Assembly (NCBI RefSeq): GCF_001436115.1
Contig: NZ_AYZQ01000001.1
Coordinates: 248,001 to 312,000, forward strand
Length of the DNA stretch: 64,000 nucleotides
Source: Lacticaseibacillus brantae DSM 23927
GTDB taxonomy: Bacteria > Bacillota > Bacilli > Lactobacillales > Lactobacillaceae
Direction of reading: 5' to 3'
Positions within the stretch are counted from its first letter, which is position 1. Every line of letters starts with the position of its first letter. Shown here piece by piece: positions 35,517 to 45,772 of this stretch. Both the position numbers and the translations under genes were made by a program. A model generated the notes under the pieces. It was not told the origin of the DNA. It searched no databases and saw only the letters and a list, made by a program, of their open reading frames with translations.

Positions 35517-37469
35517 CTAATCGTTAGCTGGTTGCTTAGGCCGCCAGAAGCCAAGAATCAGACCGGCGACTAAAGTCCCAACAACTAGAGCAATTAAGAA
35601 ACCTAATTTTTGATTGGTTAAAGCCAAGGCGACAATCCCACCATGAGGGGCAGGGACATTAACGTGCCAAAGCTGTGATAAGGCACCACCGATAACGGAT
35701 CCAATCACAGAAGAACCAATGATGTGCAGGGGATCAGTGGCAGCAAATGGGATGGCCCCTTCAGTAATGAAGGTTAAGCCTAATACCCAGTTGGAAAGAC
35801 CAGATTGTCGTTCTTGTGGGGTGAACTTTTGTGGGAAGAATGTGGAAGCAAAGGCGATTGCCAATGGTGGAATCATCCCACCAATCATGACAGCAGCCAT
35901 CCAACGACCGTCAGTTTGACCAGAAGCAGAGAAGACCCCAATTGCAAAGGTGTAAGCGGCCTTGTTAAAGGGACCACCCATATCGATACTCATCATCCCA
36001 GCGAGGATGGCACCAACCAGCACGGCATTACCTGTGCCCATGTTTTCCAGGAAGTTGATTAACGCGCCGTTGACAGCAGCAAAGATTGGATTGACCACAA
36101 AGTACATGATGAGACCGATCCCGGCTAGTCCCAGGACTGGATAAACTAGAATAGTTTTCAGGCCATCGAGAGAGTGTGGCATGCCGGCGAGCATCTTCTT
36201 GAAGCCGACAATCATCCAACCAGCGATGAAACCAGCAGCGAGCCCACCGATGAATCCGGCTGGATTGCTAGCTTTCACAAAGGACGCGGCGGCGATGGTT
36301 GCCATCCAACCACCAACGAACCCAGGCATGAGGGCAGGTCGGTCACCGATTGAAACGGCGATATAAGCTGCCAACACAGGAACCAAGAAGCTAAAGGCAT
36401 AATTCCCCAAGTTGTTTGTGAATAAGAAGACAGGGGACTTAGCGCCAACAAACTGTTCAAAGATGAAGGAGATGGCCATAATAATCCCACCACCGACAAC
36501 GAATGGTAACATGTTGGACACACCATTCATCAAATCTTGATAGATTTTGCTCCAAACACCTTTAGATTCAGCTGCGCCATTATCACTGCTGTCAGAAGCA
36601 CCACTTGCATGATAGACGGCCCCTTTACCTTCAAGAGTTTCATCAATCAGTTCTTGTGGCTTCTTAATACCATCAATCACTGGCCGGTTGAGGAGTTTCT
36701 TACCATCGAACCGGTCCATTTCGACTTTCTTGTCCGCTGCGACAATGACGCCGGCAGCGCGTTGAATATCATCGTCAGTGAGTTTGTGCTTAATTCCTTC
36801 GGAGCCATTGGTTTCGACTTTGATGTCCACACCCATCTTGTCAGCCATTTCTTTCAAAGCAGCTTCAGCCATATAAGTGTGGGCAATCCCTGTTGGGCAG
36901 GCCGTAACAGCCACGATGAAGGGGCGTTCTTCACGTTTTTCTTGCTTAAATGCAGCCTGTTCTTTGGCCTTTTGTTGTTCGGCTTCTTCATCTGCCTTGT
37001 CCTTGGCTTCTTTTTCGGCTTCAGCGGAGGCAAACAATTGTTGAACATCATCAGGGGTTTGGGCCTGCTTGAGGGCGGTTACGAGGTCTGGATTAATGAG
37101 CAGTGAAGATAAGGCAGCCAGCGCTTGCAAATGCGTATCATTGGCGCCTTCTGGGGCTGCAATCATAAAGAACAGAAAGACGGGTTGGCCGTCAAGGGCG
37201 TCATAATCAACGCCATTAGCGCTCTTAGCGAAGAGCACTGTCGCGCGTTGGACAGCCTTATCTTTGGCATGGGGCATGGCAATGCCGTCGCCAATCCCAG
37301 TGGTCGACAGCGCTTCACGTTTTTTAATATCGTCTCGGTACAGATCTAAATCGTTGATAATACCAGCGTCAAAATACTTTTGTGTCATTTCATCGATGGC
37401 GGCTTCTTTAGTTGTCGCCTTCAAGTCCATGATCATGACATCTTTAAGTAATAATTCACGAATATCCAT
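35517..37469 (-). CDS. fruA: PTS fructose transporter, EIIABC components fused
   Basis: Takes up fructose and phosphorylates it to fructose-1-phosphate. 650 aa: EIIA domain (about 5-145, phospho-His67 in GIGDGIAMPHAK), a Lys/Glu/Ala/Gln linker (150-182), EIIB domain (about 184-280, phospho-Cys191 in VTACPTGIAHT) and the membrane EIIC domain (about 310-645). The ATG follows AGGAGGAC. It is the last gene of the fruR-fruK-fruA operon, 13 nt after fruK. Confidence 0.95.
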   Translation of the reverse strand: MDIRELLLKDVMIMDLKATTKEAAIDEMTQKYFDAGIINDLDLYRDDIKKREALSTTGIGDGIAMPHAKDKAVQRATVLFAKSANGVDYDALDGQPVFLFFMIAAPEGANDTHLQALAALSSLLINPDLVTALKQAQTPDDVQQLFASAEAEKEAKDKADEEAEQQKAKEQAAFKQEKREERPFIVAVTACPTGIAHTYMAEAALKEMADKMGVDIKVETNGSEGIKHKLTDDDIQRAAGVIVAADKKVEMDRFDGKKLLNRPVIDGIKKPQELIDETLEGKGAVYHASGASDSSDNGAAESKGVWSKIYQDLMNGVSNMLPFVVGGGIIMAISFIFEQFVGAKSPVFLFTNNLGNYAFSFLVPVLAAYIAVSIGDRPALMPGFVGGWMATIAAASFVKASNPAGFIGGLAAGFIAGWMIVGFKKMLAGMPHSLDGLKTILVYPVLGLAGIGLIMYFVVNPIFAAVNGALINFLENMGTGNAVLVGAILAGMMSIDMGGPFNKAAYTFAIGVFSASGQTDGRWMAAVMIGGMIPPLAIAFASTFFPQKFTPQERQSGLSNWVLGLTFITEGAIPFAATDPLHIIGSSVIGSVIGGALSQLWHVNVPAPHGGIVALALTNQKLGFLIALVVGTLVAGLILGFWRPKQPAND

Positions 37470-37482
37470 GGGGACTGTCCTC

Positions 37483-38397
37483 CTATAATTCCGTAATCGT
37501 AATGGTTGATTTTACTTCAGCAATTTTTGCGGCCGAGGCCAGGTCGGTTGAGAATGCCGTGGCACTGCCACAAGCGATGGCGACTTGGAAACTCGCTAAT
37601 GGATCGTGAGTGGTGGCAAATGTTCCGGTGAAACCAGCGAGCATACTGTCGCCGGCCCCAACTGAGTTCTGAACTTTGCCAGCTGGCACGGTGCCGTGCC
37701 AAGCCTTGTCAGCGGTAATCATTAAGGCACCTGCGCCGGCCATAGAGACCAGCACATGTTGGGCACCGAGATCGAGCAATTTGCGGCCAGCTGTGACGAT
37801 TTCATCAAGGCTGGTGTATTCAGGATCACCAAACAGTTCAGCTAGTTCATGATGATTTGGTTTCACCACGAGAGGGTGGTCAGGTAGCGTATCCAGCAAG
37901 GCTTGGCCCGTGGTATCAATGACGAAATCAGCACCATGTTCATGAATCAATGGGATTAAGTCACGATAGAAACTTTCGGGTAAACCGTTTGGGAGACTCC
38001 CAGCCATGACGACGACGTCACCGGACTGCAACTGATCTAGCTGGCCTTTAAAGGCTGCGATTTCCTCGGCGCTGATTTGCGGACCGGGTGCATTGAGTTC
38101 AGTTTCGTCTTCAGCTTTTAGCTTCACATTAATGCGCGTATTGTCGTGAATTTCCGTGAAGGCGCAGGGGAGGTCTAACTTCGCTAATTGGTCAGTGATG
38201 AACTGGCCAGTGAATCCGCCAATGAAACCTAAGGCAGTAGTTGGCAAGTCGAGGGCTTTTAAGATGCGCGAAACGTTGATGCCCTTGCCCCCCGGCAGCA
38301 AGACGCTGTTGTCGAGGCGGTTGACCCGCCCAAGGGTAAGGTTATTCAATCCAACCACATAATCAATTGAAGGATTGAGTGTCACAGAATAAATCAT
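37483..38397 (-). CDS. fruK: 1-phosphofructokinase
   Basis: Phosphorylates fructose-1-phosphate from FruA to fructose-1,6-bisphosphate, feeding glycolysis. A PfkB-family kinase of 304 aa with LNPSIDYVV at the N-terminus, the GGKGINVSRILKALD block (about 37-51) and the catalytic NSVGAGDSMLAGF with its Asp base (near residue 248). The start overlaps the fruR stop (ATGA) behind GAGGCACC, which implies translational coupling. Confidence 0.94.
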   Translation of the reverse strand: MIYSVTLNPSIDYVVGLNNLTLGRVNRLDNSVLLPGGKGINVSRILKALDLPTTALGFIGGFTGQFITDQLAKLDLPCAFTEIHDNTRINVKLKAEDETELNAPGPQISAEEIAAFKGQLDQLQSGDVVVMAGSLPNGLPESFYRDLIPLIHEHGADFVIDTTGQALLDTLPDHPLVVKPNHHELAELFGDPEYTSLDEIVTAGRKLLDLGAQHVLVSMAGAGALMITADKAWHGTVPAGKVQNSVGAGDSMLAGFTGTFATTHDPLASFQVAIACGSATAFSTDLASAAKIAEVKSTITITEL

Positions 38398-39143
38398 TGC
38401 GGTGCCTCCTCAATATTGGTAAAACGTGCGTACTCAGTGCCCAAGGCACCAAGCTCTGGTGTGAGAATTGTCAAAGCAGTCATATCGGCAAACTTCGTGG
38501 CGCTAATTTGATCAAACTTGGACGCGTCTGCGAGGACGAGACTGGTTTTGGCCTGGGCAATCGCCACATGTTTAATGGCAGCTTCCTCCGGGTCAGGCGT
38601 GGTCAACCCGAAATCTGGGTGAATGCCATTAGTCCCGATAAAGGCAAAGTCAAACCGATATTGGCGCAGGCTTTCAGCAGTCGCAGCGCCGACCAGCGCT
38701 TTGGTCGCCGATTTAAGTAATCCACCAACGACGTAGGTCTTCACTTGGTAATCCGCCAGTAATGAGGCGTTATCCACCCCAGTGGTGACGACCGTTATTG
38801 ACCGGTTGGCCAAAAGAGGAATCATTTGTGCCGTCGTCGTGCCAGCATCTAGAAAAATCAAACTGTCTGCGGGGATGCGCGCAACCGCTGCTCTAGCGAG
38901 TTGTCGCTTGGCTGCCAAGTTCTGATTAGCCTTCTCAGACACATTTCGTTCTTCCGTCAGACTATTCAAAGCACGCGCGCCGCCATGAATGCGTTGCAAG
39001 CGGCCAGCTTGTTCCAGATCATCAAGATCTCGGCGAATAGTAGACTCAGAAGCTTGGAGCTGATGCATTAAATCTCTGGTCTTAACGATTTCTTGATCTT
39101 TGACTGCAGCCAGAATAAGTTGTTGCCGTTCTTCTGTAAGCAC
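38394..39143 (-). CDS. fruR: DeoR-family transcriptional repressor of the fructose operon
   Basis: 249 aa: an N-terminal DeoR-type helix-turn-helix (TEERQQLILAAVKDQ, ASESTIRRDLDDLEQAG, RIHGGA, about residues 2-58) and a C-terminal sugar-phosphate-sensing domain (LIFLDAGTTTAQMIP, GTNGIHPDFG). It probably senses fructose-1-phosphate or fructose-1,6-bisphosphate. GTG 39143 is chosen because AAGGAGGTG is about 8 nt upstream and the N-terminus matches DeoR proteins; the longer frame to 39176 runs through the SD. First gene of the operon, so autoregulated if the upstream inverted repeat is its operator. Confidence 0.92.
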   Translation of the reverse strand: MLTEERQQLILAAVKDQEIVKTRDLMHQLQASESTIRRDLDDLEQAGRLQRIHGGARALNSLTEERNVSEKANQNLAAKRQLARAAVARIPADSLIFLDAGTTTAQMIPLLANRSITVVTTGVDNASLLADYQVKTYVVGGLLKSATKALVGAATAESLRQYRFDFAFIGTNGIHPDFGLTTPDPEEAAIKHVAIAQAKTSLVLADASKFDQISATKFADMTALTILTPELGALGTEYARFTNIEEAPQ

Positions 39144-39200
39144 TTTCTCACACCTCCTTTTAGGATTATAACCCATTAACGTTCAGAATCAATACAAAAC

Positions 39201-39268
39201 GGTCAAAAACATTCAAACTAATTTTGACCTCAGTATAGACCAATTAAATTTTAATGAAAGCGGTTTGT
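39201..39268 (-). promoter_or_regulatory. fruRKA control region: inverted repeat, -10/-35 and cre
   Basis: GGTCAAAA (39201-39208) and TTTTGACC (39222-39229) form a perfect 8-bp inverted repeat with a 13-nt spacer, a likely FruR operator. Just upstream on the minus strand are -10 TATACT (39232-39237) and -35 CTTTCA (39255-39260), 17 nt apart. TGAAAGCGGTTTGT (39255-39268) matches the cre consensus at 12 of 14 positions and overlaps the -35. Expected logic: FruR blocks elongation or clearance, CcpA blocks RNA polymerase binding. Confidence 0.6.
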
Positions 39269-39370
39269 TCAAATGCTTGATAATCCTGACATAGCCATCT
39301 TGTAATCCCTTTATTTTGGGCGGTTGGCTATGGTACGCTGGAGACAACACATAAGGGAGGTTCTAACAGT

Positions 39371-40462
39371 ATGGGGAAATTAGGTGTCTCAGTTTATCCA
39401 GAACGGTCAACTTTTGAGCAGGATGCGGCTTATCTTGATTTGGCAGCTCACTATGGGTTCAAGCGAGTGTTTACGTCGATGCTTGAAATCAAAGGCGATC
39501 AAGAGACGGTGTTAGCAAATTTCAAAGCGGTGATTGATCACGCTAATGCCTTAGATATGGAAGTCATGGTCGATATGAACCCAGCATTATTTGCCCAACT
39601 GGGTGTCTCATATGACAATTTGGCTTTCTTCCATGAATTGGGGGCTTACGGGATTCGTTTAGATCTTGGCTTTACTGGGGCTGAGGAAGCCAAAATGACC
39701 CGCAATCCGTTTGATCTCAAGATTGAAGTGAACATGTCTCAAGGCACCCATTATATTGATAACATTATGGCGTTTTCGCCTAAGCGTGAGAACTTGCTGG
39801 GGTCGCATAATTTTTATCCCCATCGTTATTCTGGCCTGGGTCAAGATTTCTTTGATTACGCCACTCGCTTGTATACGCAGTACAATCTCAATACGGCTGC
39901 GTTTGTTAATTCGCACGCGGCCACTTTTGGCCCCTGGCCGACTCAAGATGGCCTCTCCAGTCTTGAAAGCCATCGTGATCTGCCGATTGCCACTCAGGTG
40001 ACGCACTACGTCATGATGGACACAATTGACGATCTCATTATTGGAAATGCCTATGCCAGTGAGGCTGAGCTCAAAGCCATGGCAGAGGCATTCAACGCGG
40101 AATTTCCAAGTCTACAAGTGGTCCCAAATTCTGGGATGACAGATTTGGAGCGGACGGTGATCTTTGATAACCTCCACAGTTACCGGGGGGATCGGTCGGA
40201 ATATTTGTTGCGGTCAACGCAGACCCGGGTCAAATATGCTGGCGAGCCATTTCCCGCCCATGATACGGAATTGATTCGTCGCGGCGATGTGTTGATTGAT
40301 AATGATGGCTATGGCCAGTACAAAGGTGAAACCCAAATTGCCTTACAGCCCATGCCAAATGATGGGCGAGTGAATGTTGTGGGCCATCTGGCTGAAAGCG
40401 ACTTGTTCCTATTAAATTATTTGCGGCCTTGGAGTAATTTCAAACTCAGCGAAGCTCAATAA
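39371..40462 (+). CDS. MupG/DUF871 family TIM-barrel protein
   Basis: 363 aa with the DUF871 start GKLGVSVYPERSTFEQDAAYL and the GSHNFYPHRYSGLG block. Members include 6-phospho-N-acetylmuramidase MupG, which acts in muropeptide recycling. The sequence does not show whether this member has that activity. The gene lies divergent from the fru operon, 228 nt apart, behind GGGAGG. It ends at its own terminator. Confidence 0.85.
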   Translation: MGKLGVSVYPERSTFEQDAAYLDLAAHYGFKRVFTSMLEIKGDQETVLANFKAVIDHANALDMEVMVDMNPALFAQLGVSYDNLAFFHELGAYGIRLDLGFTGAEEAKMTRNPFDLKIEVNMSQGTHYIDNIMAFSPKRENLLGSHNFYPHRYSGLGQDFFDYATRLYTQYNLNTAAFVNSHAATFGPWPTQDGLSSLESHRDLPIATQVTHYVMMDTIDDLIIGNAYASEAELKAMAEAFNAEFPSLQVVPNSGMTDLERTVIFDNLHSYRGDRSEYLLRSTQTRVKYAGEPFPAHDTELIRRGDVLIDNDGYGQYKGETQIALQPMPNDGRVNVVGHLAESDLFLLNYLRPWSNFKLSEAQ

Positions 40463-40469
40463 TCAACAG

Positions 40470-40502
40470 AGCCAGTGACCGGTGTCGGCATTGGCTTTTT
40501 TG
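40470..40502 (+). terminator. Terminator of the DUF871 gene
   Basis: GCCAGTGACC and GGTGTCGGCATTGGC form an imperfect stem (AGCCA/TGGCT, CCG/CGG) followed by TTTTTT. Confidence 0.7.
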
Positions 40503-40524
40503 CTGGGTCAAAGCGGGGCATGGC

Positions 40525-40553
40525 TTGCTATTTGGGTTGTCATTGCGTATGAT
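40525..40553 (+). promoter_or_regulatory. obgE promoter
   Basis: TTGCTA and TATGAT are separated by 17 nt, 37 nt before the obgE start. Confidence 0.6.
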
Positions 40554-40590
40554 GAGTTGATTATGTTTTTGTCCCAAAGGAGGGAATTTC

Positions 40591-41880
40591 ATGTTTGTCG
40601 ATCAAGTGACAGTCGAAGTAAAAGCCGGAAAAGGCGGCGACGGAATGGTTGCATTCCGTCGTGAAAAGTTCGTCCCATTTGGTGGCCCAGCCGGCGGTGA
40701 CGGTGGCCATGGTGGGAGTATTGTATTCTATGTGGATGAAGGTTTGCGGACTTTAATGGATTTCCGCTATCAACGGCACTTTAAAGCCCAGGCTGGTGGT
40801 AATGGTCAAGGTAAGTCGATGTACGGCCGCAAAGCCGAGGATACTCGCGTGGCCGTGCCCGCAGGGACAACCGTCTATGATGCCGATACCCATGAATTAA
40901 TTGGTGATTTAACAGAGCCTGGTGAAGAACTCGTGGTTGCTCGTGGAGGCCGCGGTGGCCGGGGAAATATTCATTTTGTTTCTCCAAGTAACACGGCTCC
41001 AGAAATTGCTGAAAATGGGGAACCCGGTCAGCAACGGTTTGTGACCTTGGAATTGAAAGTCTTAGCTGATGTCGGACTTGTTGGTTTTCCTTCAGTGGGG
41101 AAGTCGACACTTTTGTCAGTTGTGACAAGTGCCAAGCCTAAAATTGCTGCTTATCAATTCACAACCTTAGTGCCTAATTTAGGCATGGTGCAGTTGGACA
41201 ACGGGACTGATTTTGTCATGGCAGACCTGCCTGGACTGATTGAAGGTGCCTCGACTGGTGTGGGACTTGGTATTCAGTTCTTGCGTCACGTTGAACGGAC
41301 TCGTGTTATCTTGCACTTAGTTGAGATGGATCCTGATTCAGGGCGCGAACCCTTGGAAGATTATGCTCAAATTCGCGCAGAACTAGCCGAATATGATTCG
41401 ACAATTCTGGATCGGCCACAATTAGTGGTTGCCACTAAATTAGACTTACCAGGGTCTCAAGAACGTTTTGATGCTTTTAAGGCGGGTTTGATTGAACAAG
41501 GCGTTGCAGAAAGTGATATTTTTGCGATTTCTAGTATCACCCACGACGGGGTCCAAGCCTTAATGCAAAAGACGGCTGAAGTGCTGAAGTCAGCCCCTGT
41601 CTTTGCGCCTAAATCACATGACTTCGGGTCAGATTATCAGGATCACGTTAAGGATAACCGCGACTTGATTGTTGAACGAGATGCCGATGGTGTCTTTGTC
41701 CTCAGCGGGGCCAAGGTTGAACGCCTGTTTAAGATGGCTAATCTGGATCACGATGATGGGGCCATTCGATTTGCGCGTCAATTACGCAGCCTTGGGGTTG
41801 ATGATGCGTTGCGCGAGGCCGGCGCCGAAAGCGGCGACCTCGTGGCCATCGATGATTTCACCTTTGAATTCGTTGAATAA
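40591..41880 (+). CDS. obgE: GTPase Obg
   Basis: An essential GTPase linking 50S assembly, (p)ppGpp signalling and cell-cycle control. N-terminal glycine-rich Obg fold (about 1-158, [28 protein letters not shown]), central G domain (G1 GFPSVGKST near 166, G3 [10 protein letters not shown]4 TKLD) and a C-terminal OCT domain (about 350-429). 429 aa. The ATG follows AAAGGAGGG. Single gene. Confidence 0.96.
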   Translation: MFVDQVTVEVKAGKGGDGMVAFRREKFVPFGGPAGGDGGHGGSIVFYVDEGLRTLMDFRYQRHFKAQAGGNGQGKSMYGRKAEDTRVAVPAGTTVYDADTHELIGDLTEPGEELVVARGGRGGRGNIHFVSPSNTAPEIAENGEPGQQRFVTLELKVLADVGLVGFPSVGKSTLLSVVTSAKPKIAAYQFTTLVPNLGMVQLDNGTDFVMADLPGLIEGASTGVGLGIQFLRHVERTRVILHLVEMDPDSGREPLEDYAQIRAELAEYDSTILDRPQLVVATKLDLPGSQERFDAFKAGLIEQGVAESDIFAISSITHDGVQALMQKTAEVLKSAPVFAPKSHDFGSDYQDHVKDNRDLIVERDADGVFVLSGAKVERLFKMANLDHDDGAIRFARQLRSLGVDDALREAGAESGDLVAIDDFTFEFVE

Positions 41881-41949
41881 CTTTCATTTTCTGGCATTCT
41901 CAGTGTATGATGGTAAAAGTTAAATATTTCTTAGGAGCGATTCAGGCAG

Positions 41950-43920
41950 ATGGAAAAACAGCAACGTGCAAAACGTCGATATATCACTGGCTTTGATGGT
42001 CTACGGACAATCGGGGTCATCGGCGTTATTTTATATCATTTACGCCCTGAACTTTTTAAGGGTGGTTATCTTGGGGTGCCTATTTTCATGGTGGTTTCAG
42101 GTTATCTGATCACCGACGGGCTGTTGCAGGAGTTCGATCGCTCCGGACGCATTAATTTCAAAAGTTTCTTCACGCGCAGGTTAAAGCGGTTATATCCGGG
42201 ATTGATTGCTGTTTTGTTCGCCACCAGCGCCTACATCACGCTATTCTCGCATAACTTGCTCCATAATCTGCACATGATGGTGATTACAAACTTAGCGTAT
42301 GTGTACAACTGGTGGCAGATTTTCAATGGCCAATCGTACTTTGCCCGCTTCGCAAATAATGAATCGCCATTTACTCACCTGTGGACGCTCTCGATTGAAG
42401 GTCAATACTACTTAATTTGGCCGGTTATCGTGCTAGGCTTTCTGATGTTCGTTAAGAATCGAACCAAAATGTTTAATATCACGTTCATTTTGGCGGTCTT
42501 AAGTGCAGTTGAAATGGCCATTCTGGCTTTACAAATGGGTGCGAACGCTGATCCTAGCCGGTTATACTATGGGACTGATACGCGTGCTTTCGCTATTCTC
42601 TTAGGAGCAGCCTTAGCCTTTATTTGGCCCAGTGCCAAATTAAGTGCCAACATCAAAGGCCAACAGAAGCTGACTTTGAATGTCCTTGGCGGGATTAGTT
42701 TGATTGGGATGTTGGCCATGGTCTTCTTGGTTGGCGCTCAAAGCTCATTCCTCTATCTTGGCGGCATGTTCTTGTTCTCCTTGCTAACAATGATTCTGGT
42801 GGCAGTTGTGGCTCATCCAGGGGCTTGGTTCAATCGATTGTTGAGTAACCCTGTCTTTAGTTGGGTCGGCAGCCGTAGTTATGGGTTGTATCTCTATCAA
42901 TTCCCAGTGATGATTTTCTGGGAGAACCAGTTCAAAGATATTGCTGATCATCCGGTGCTTTATCCTGTGATTGAAGTCCTGATCATTTTGGCTTTAACTG
43001 AGCTGTCTTATCGCTTGATTGAACAACCGGTGGCGCACTTCGACTTCAAGAAGACCGGTGCTTTCTTAAAGGGGTTAGTAACGCCTTCGACCAAACTTGG
43101 CGCCAGTCGCTGGGTCAGCTACGGGGCTTTAGTCATTCTTCTGATTGGGACTGTTGGACTGATTCAGGCCCCGAGTGTGAAAACGGATGCCGCTGATTCA
43201 TCAGCCCTGGCGAAGCAATTGAAGGAAACTAAGGCCGATAAGGCAAAGCAAGAGAAAGACTTAGCCGCGGCTAAGTCGAGTATCGCCGCTGAGAAGAAAG
43301 CCAAAGCAGACGCTAAGGCCAGCAAGTCGATTTCAGTTTCGAAACAGTCAGAAGCTGAATCATTGGCTCGTAAACATCCGGTCAACCAGGAGTATGAAAA
43401 GTACGGCTTGACTCAAGTGCAGTTGCAACAAATGCAAACCATCGGGATGACGGCTGTTGGTGATTCAGTGATGAAGGATGGCGAACCCATTCTTCAGGCC
43501 TTGTTCCCCAAAGCCTATATTGATGCCACCGTCTCTCGACAGATGATTCAAAGCATTAGCATTGTCCAAAACTATGCAAAGACTGGGGCTTTGGCTGACA
43601 ACGTCTTGATTGGTTTGGGGACGAACGGCCCGTTCACTCCAGATCAGCTGGATGAAATGATGAAAATCATTGGCCCTTCCCGGAACGTCTTTTGGATTAA
43701 TGTCCGCGTCCCAACACGCTCTTGGCAAAATGACGTGAACGCATTGCTCAAAGCATCGGTTTCAAAATATCCAAATCTGACCGTCATTGACTGGTACGGT
43801 TATTCTAATAGTCATAACGATTGGTTCTACGACGATATGGTTCACCCAAACCCAACTGGGAATCCTTACTACGGCACGTTTGTGGCTAAGGCCATTCTCA
43901 GTAAAGTCGACGCTAAGTAA
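41950..43920 (+). CDS. OatA-like membrane O-acyltransferase with SGNH domain
   Basis: 656 aa. The N-terminal half is an acyltransferase-3 membrane domain of about ten helices (FDGLRTIGVIGVILYHL, SIEGQYYLIWP). A charged, probably coiled-coil segment (about 415-475, rich in Lys, Ala and Glu) leads to an extracellular SGNH-type esterase/transferase domain with Ser in VGDSVMKDG, GTNGPF and the Asp-His pair in DDMVHPNPTG. This layout fits peptidoglycan O-acetyltransferases, which confer lysozyme resistance. Teichoic-acid or polysaccharide acylation is possible. A TGTATGAT -10 lies at about 41908. Confidence 0.88.
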   Translation: MEKQQRAKRRYITGFDGLRTIGVIGVILYHLRPELFKGGYLGVPIFMVVSGYLITDGLLQEFDRSGRINFKSFFTRRLKRLYPGLIAVLFATSAYITLFSHNLLHNLHMMVITNLAYVYNWWQIFNGQSYFARFANNESPFTHLWTLSIEGQYYLIWPVIVLGFLMFVKNRTKMFNITFILAVLSAVEMAILALQMGANADPSRLYYGTDTRAFAILLGAALAFIWPSAKLSANIKGQQKLTLNVLGGISLIGMLAMVFLVGAQSSFLYLGGMFLFSLLTMILVAVVAHPGAWFNRLLSNPVFSWVGSRSYGLYLYQFPVMIFWENQFKDIADHPVLYPVIEVLIILALTELSYRLIEQPVAHFDFKKTGAFLKGLVTPSTKLGASRWVSYGALVILLIGTVGLIQAPSVKTDAADSSALAKQLKETKADKAKQEKDLAAAKSSIAAEKKAKADAKASKSISVSKQSEAESLARKHPVNQEYEKYGLTQVQLQQMQTIGMTAVGDSVMKDGEPILQALFPKAYIDATVSRQMIQSISIVQNYAKTGALADNVLIGLGTNGPFTPDQLDEMMKIIGPSRNVFWINVRVPTRSWQNDVNALLKASVSKYPNLTVIDWYGYSNSHNDWFYDDMVHPNPTGNPYYGTFVAKAILSKVDAK

Positions 43921-43924
43921 TCAA

Positions 43925-43970
43925 ATAAGCCCAGTGCAACCTGCGAGTTTGCACTGGGCTTATTTTTTTG
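43925..43970 (+). terminator. Terminator of the acyltransferase gene
   Basis: AAGCCCAGTGCAA and TTTGCACTGGGCTT form a long stem, followed by a T-run. Confidence 0.9.
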
Positions 43971-44036
43971 TCTGGGGCGGCAATGGTTGGTGTGGTAAAC
44001 TTAGGCAAGTAGAATCAACGAGATAGGAAGTACATT

Positions 44037-44975
44037 ATGGAAATTTTATTCTTAGGCACTGGCGCTGGTTCGCCGTCACGGCAACGTAATGTCAGCAGCC
44101 TGGCGCTCAAACTCCTCGATGAACGCAACGAAATTTGGTTGTTTGATATCGGGGAAGGCACACAGCATCAAATCTTAAAAACGACAATTCGGCCCCGGAA
44201 AGTGACCAAGATTTTCTTAACCCATCTGCATGGCGATCATCTTTTTGGTTTGCCAGGCTTCTTGGCGAGTCGGGCGAATCAGGGCGGTAGTGAACCACTG
44301 ACCATTTATGGCCCTGATGGCATTGAGGCCTTTGTCACTGCTAGTTTGAAAGCATCACAGACGCATTTAACCTATCCAATTAAATATGTCGTTTTAAAGA
44401 CTCCTGGTGTGATTTTTGATGACGCGACGTTCAAGGTCAGCTTTGCCCCGCTAGACCATCGCATCACCAGCTTGGGCTACCGGATTGAAGAAAAAGCCCA
44501 TCCAGGTGAATTATTGATGGACCGGATCAAAGAAGCCCAGATACCTTCAGGCCCCGTTTATGCGAAACTCAAAGCTGGCGAAACGGTCACCTTACCTGAT
44601 GGCCGCACGTTTGATGGTCACGATTTTATTGGCCCGGATCAACCCGGCCGGACCGTTGCTATTTTGGGAGACACGCGCCAAACGCCAAACGCTTTGGCTT
44701 TGGCTGAGAACGCGGATGTGCTGGTCCATGAAAGTACCTTTGGCCCAGAAGAAACCCAATTGGCTAAACAGTATTATCACAGTACAAATATTCAAGCAGC
44801 CAAATTGGCGAAGAAAGCCCACGTCAAACGGTTGTTGTTGAACCATATTTCTGCACGTTACATTGGTCCAGGAGTCAAAACCTTACAGACTACCGCCAAG
44901 CAAATTTTTCCGCACACGTGGGTCGTCAACGATTTAGAAGAGATAGATGTGCCATTCATCAAAGGAGGAGCGTAA
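44037..44975 (+). CDS. rnz: Ribonuclease Z
   Basis: An endonuclease that matures tRNA 3' ends lacking an encoded CCA. The metal-binding [12 protein letters not shown] (from residue 63) and the later HES/GDTRQ motifs of the metallo-beta-lactamase fold are present. 312 aa, the usual length for short-form RNase Z. It starts a three-gene cluster with the SDR and LapA genes; the next ATG comes directly after its stop codon. Confidence 0.95.
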   Translation: MEILFLGTGAGSPSRQRNVSSLALKLLDERNEIWLFDIGEGTQHQILKTTIRPRKVTKIFLTHLHGDHLFGLPGFLASRANQGGSEPLTIYGPDGIEAFVTASLKASQTHLTYPIKYVVLKTPGVIFDDATFKVSFAPLDHRITSLGYRIEEKAHPGELLMDRIKEAQIPSGPVYAKLKAGETVTLPDGRTFDGHDFIGPDQPGRTVAILGDTRQTPNALALAENADVLVHESTFGPEETQLAKQYYHSTNIQAAKLAKKAHVKRLLLNHISARYIGPGVKTLQTTAKQIFPHTWVVNDLEEIDVPFIKGGA

Positions 44976-45764
44976 ATGTCAGGAATTCAAGGACAAATCA
45001 TTGCGATTACCGGTGGATCATCCGGCCTTGGCCGGGCGATTGGGCTCGCTGCCGCCCAGTCAGGGGCGACGGTTGTCTTTCTAGCGCGGCGTAAGCCTGA
45101 ATTACTGCAAGCCCAGGCGCAAGCCACTGCCATTTCTGGACAACCGGCGTATGCTTATGTGTTAGATGTGGCCGATCCCGTTGCTGTTGAAGCCGTGGTG
45201 CAGCGGATTTATCGCGAAGTTGGCGAAATTGACGTTTTGGTCAATGCCGCTGGATTTGGTCATTTTGAAGATGCCATCGATACCCCAATGGCGACGGTTG
45301 AAGCCATGTTCCGGGTCAATGTTTTGGGCTTGATGTATATGACACAGCTCATTGGCCGCCGGATGGCCGATCGCGGCCGCGGACATATCATCAATATTGC
45401 ATCAATGGCTGGCAAAATGGCCACACCGAAATCAGCTATTTATTCGGCCACTAAGTTTGCAGTCGTCGGATATAGCAATGGCTTACGGCTTGAGTTGAAG
45501 CCCTACGGCGTCCGGGTAACAACAGTGAATCCCGGTCCAATTCGGACGGCCTTCTTTGAATCAGCAGAGGCGACTGATTATCTGAAATCAGTTAATTTTA
45601 TTGTGCTTGATCCTACTAAACTTGCGTGGCGGATTGTCCGGAGCATGAATCAACCAGTTCGGGAGATTAATACCCCCTGGCTGATGGCAGTAGGGGCAAC
45701 TCTATATACAATCGCCCCTCACGTTGGCGATTTTTTAGCGGGAACACTTTTTAATCGGAAGTAG
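44976..45764 (+). CDS. Short-chain dehydrogenase/reductase
   Basis: 262 aa with the classical SDR signatures: TGGSSGLGRAIG (about residues 12-23, cofactor binding), NAAG, catalytic Ser in INIASMAGK and YSATK (catalytic Tyr-Lys). A basic Arg-Arg after the second strand (FLARRKPE) suggests NADP(H). The substrate is unknown. The SD GGAGGAG lies in the end of rnz, with no gap between the genes. SDR genes of this type are frequent next to rnz in lactobacilli. Confidence 0.9.
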   Translation: MSGIQGQIIAITGGSSGLGRAIGLAAAQSGATVVFLARRKPELLQAQAQATAISGQPAYAYVLDVADPVAVEAVVQRIYREVGEIDVLVNAAGFGHFEDAIDTPMATVEAMFRVNVLGLMYMTQLIGRRMADRGRGHIINIASMAGKMATPKSAIYSATKFAVVGYSNGLRLELKPYGVRVTTVNPGPIRTAFFESAEATDYLKSVNFIVLDPTKLAWRIVRSMNQPVREINTPWLMAVGATLYTIAPHVGDFLAGTLFNRK

Positions 45765-45772
45765 GGGGAGTT

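Noticed and set aside
36537-37106. 189-codon plus-strand ORF opposite fruA
   Set aside because: A long shadow frame produced by the codon bias of fruA; its sequence has no family features and no SD.
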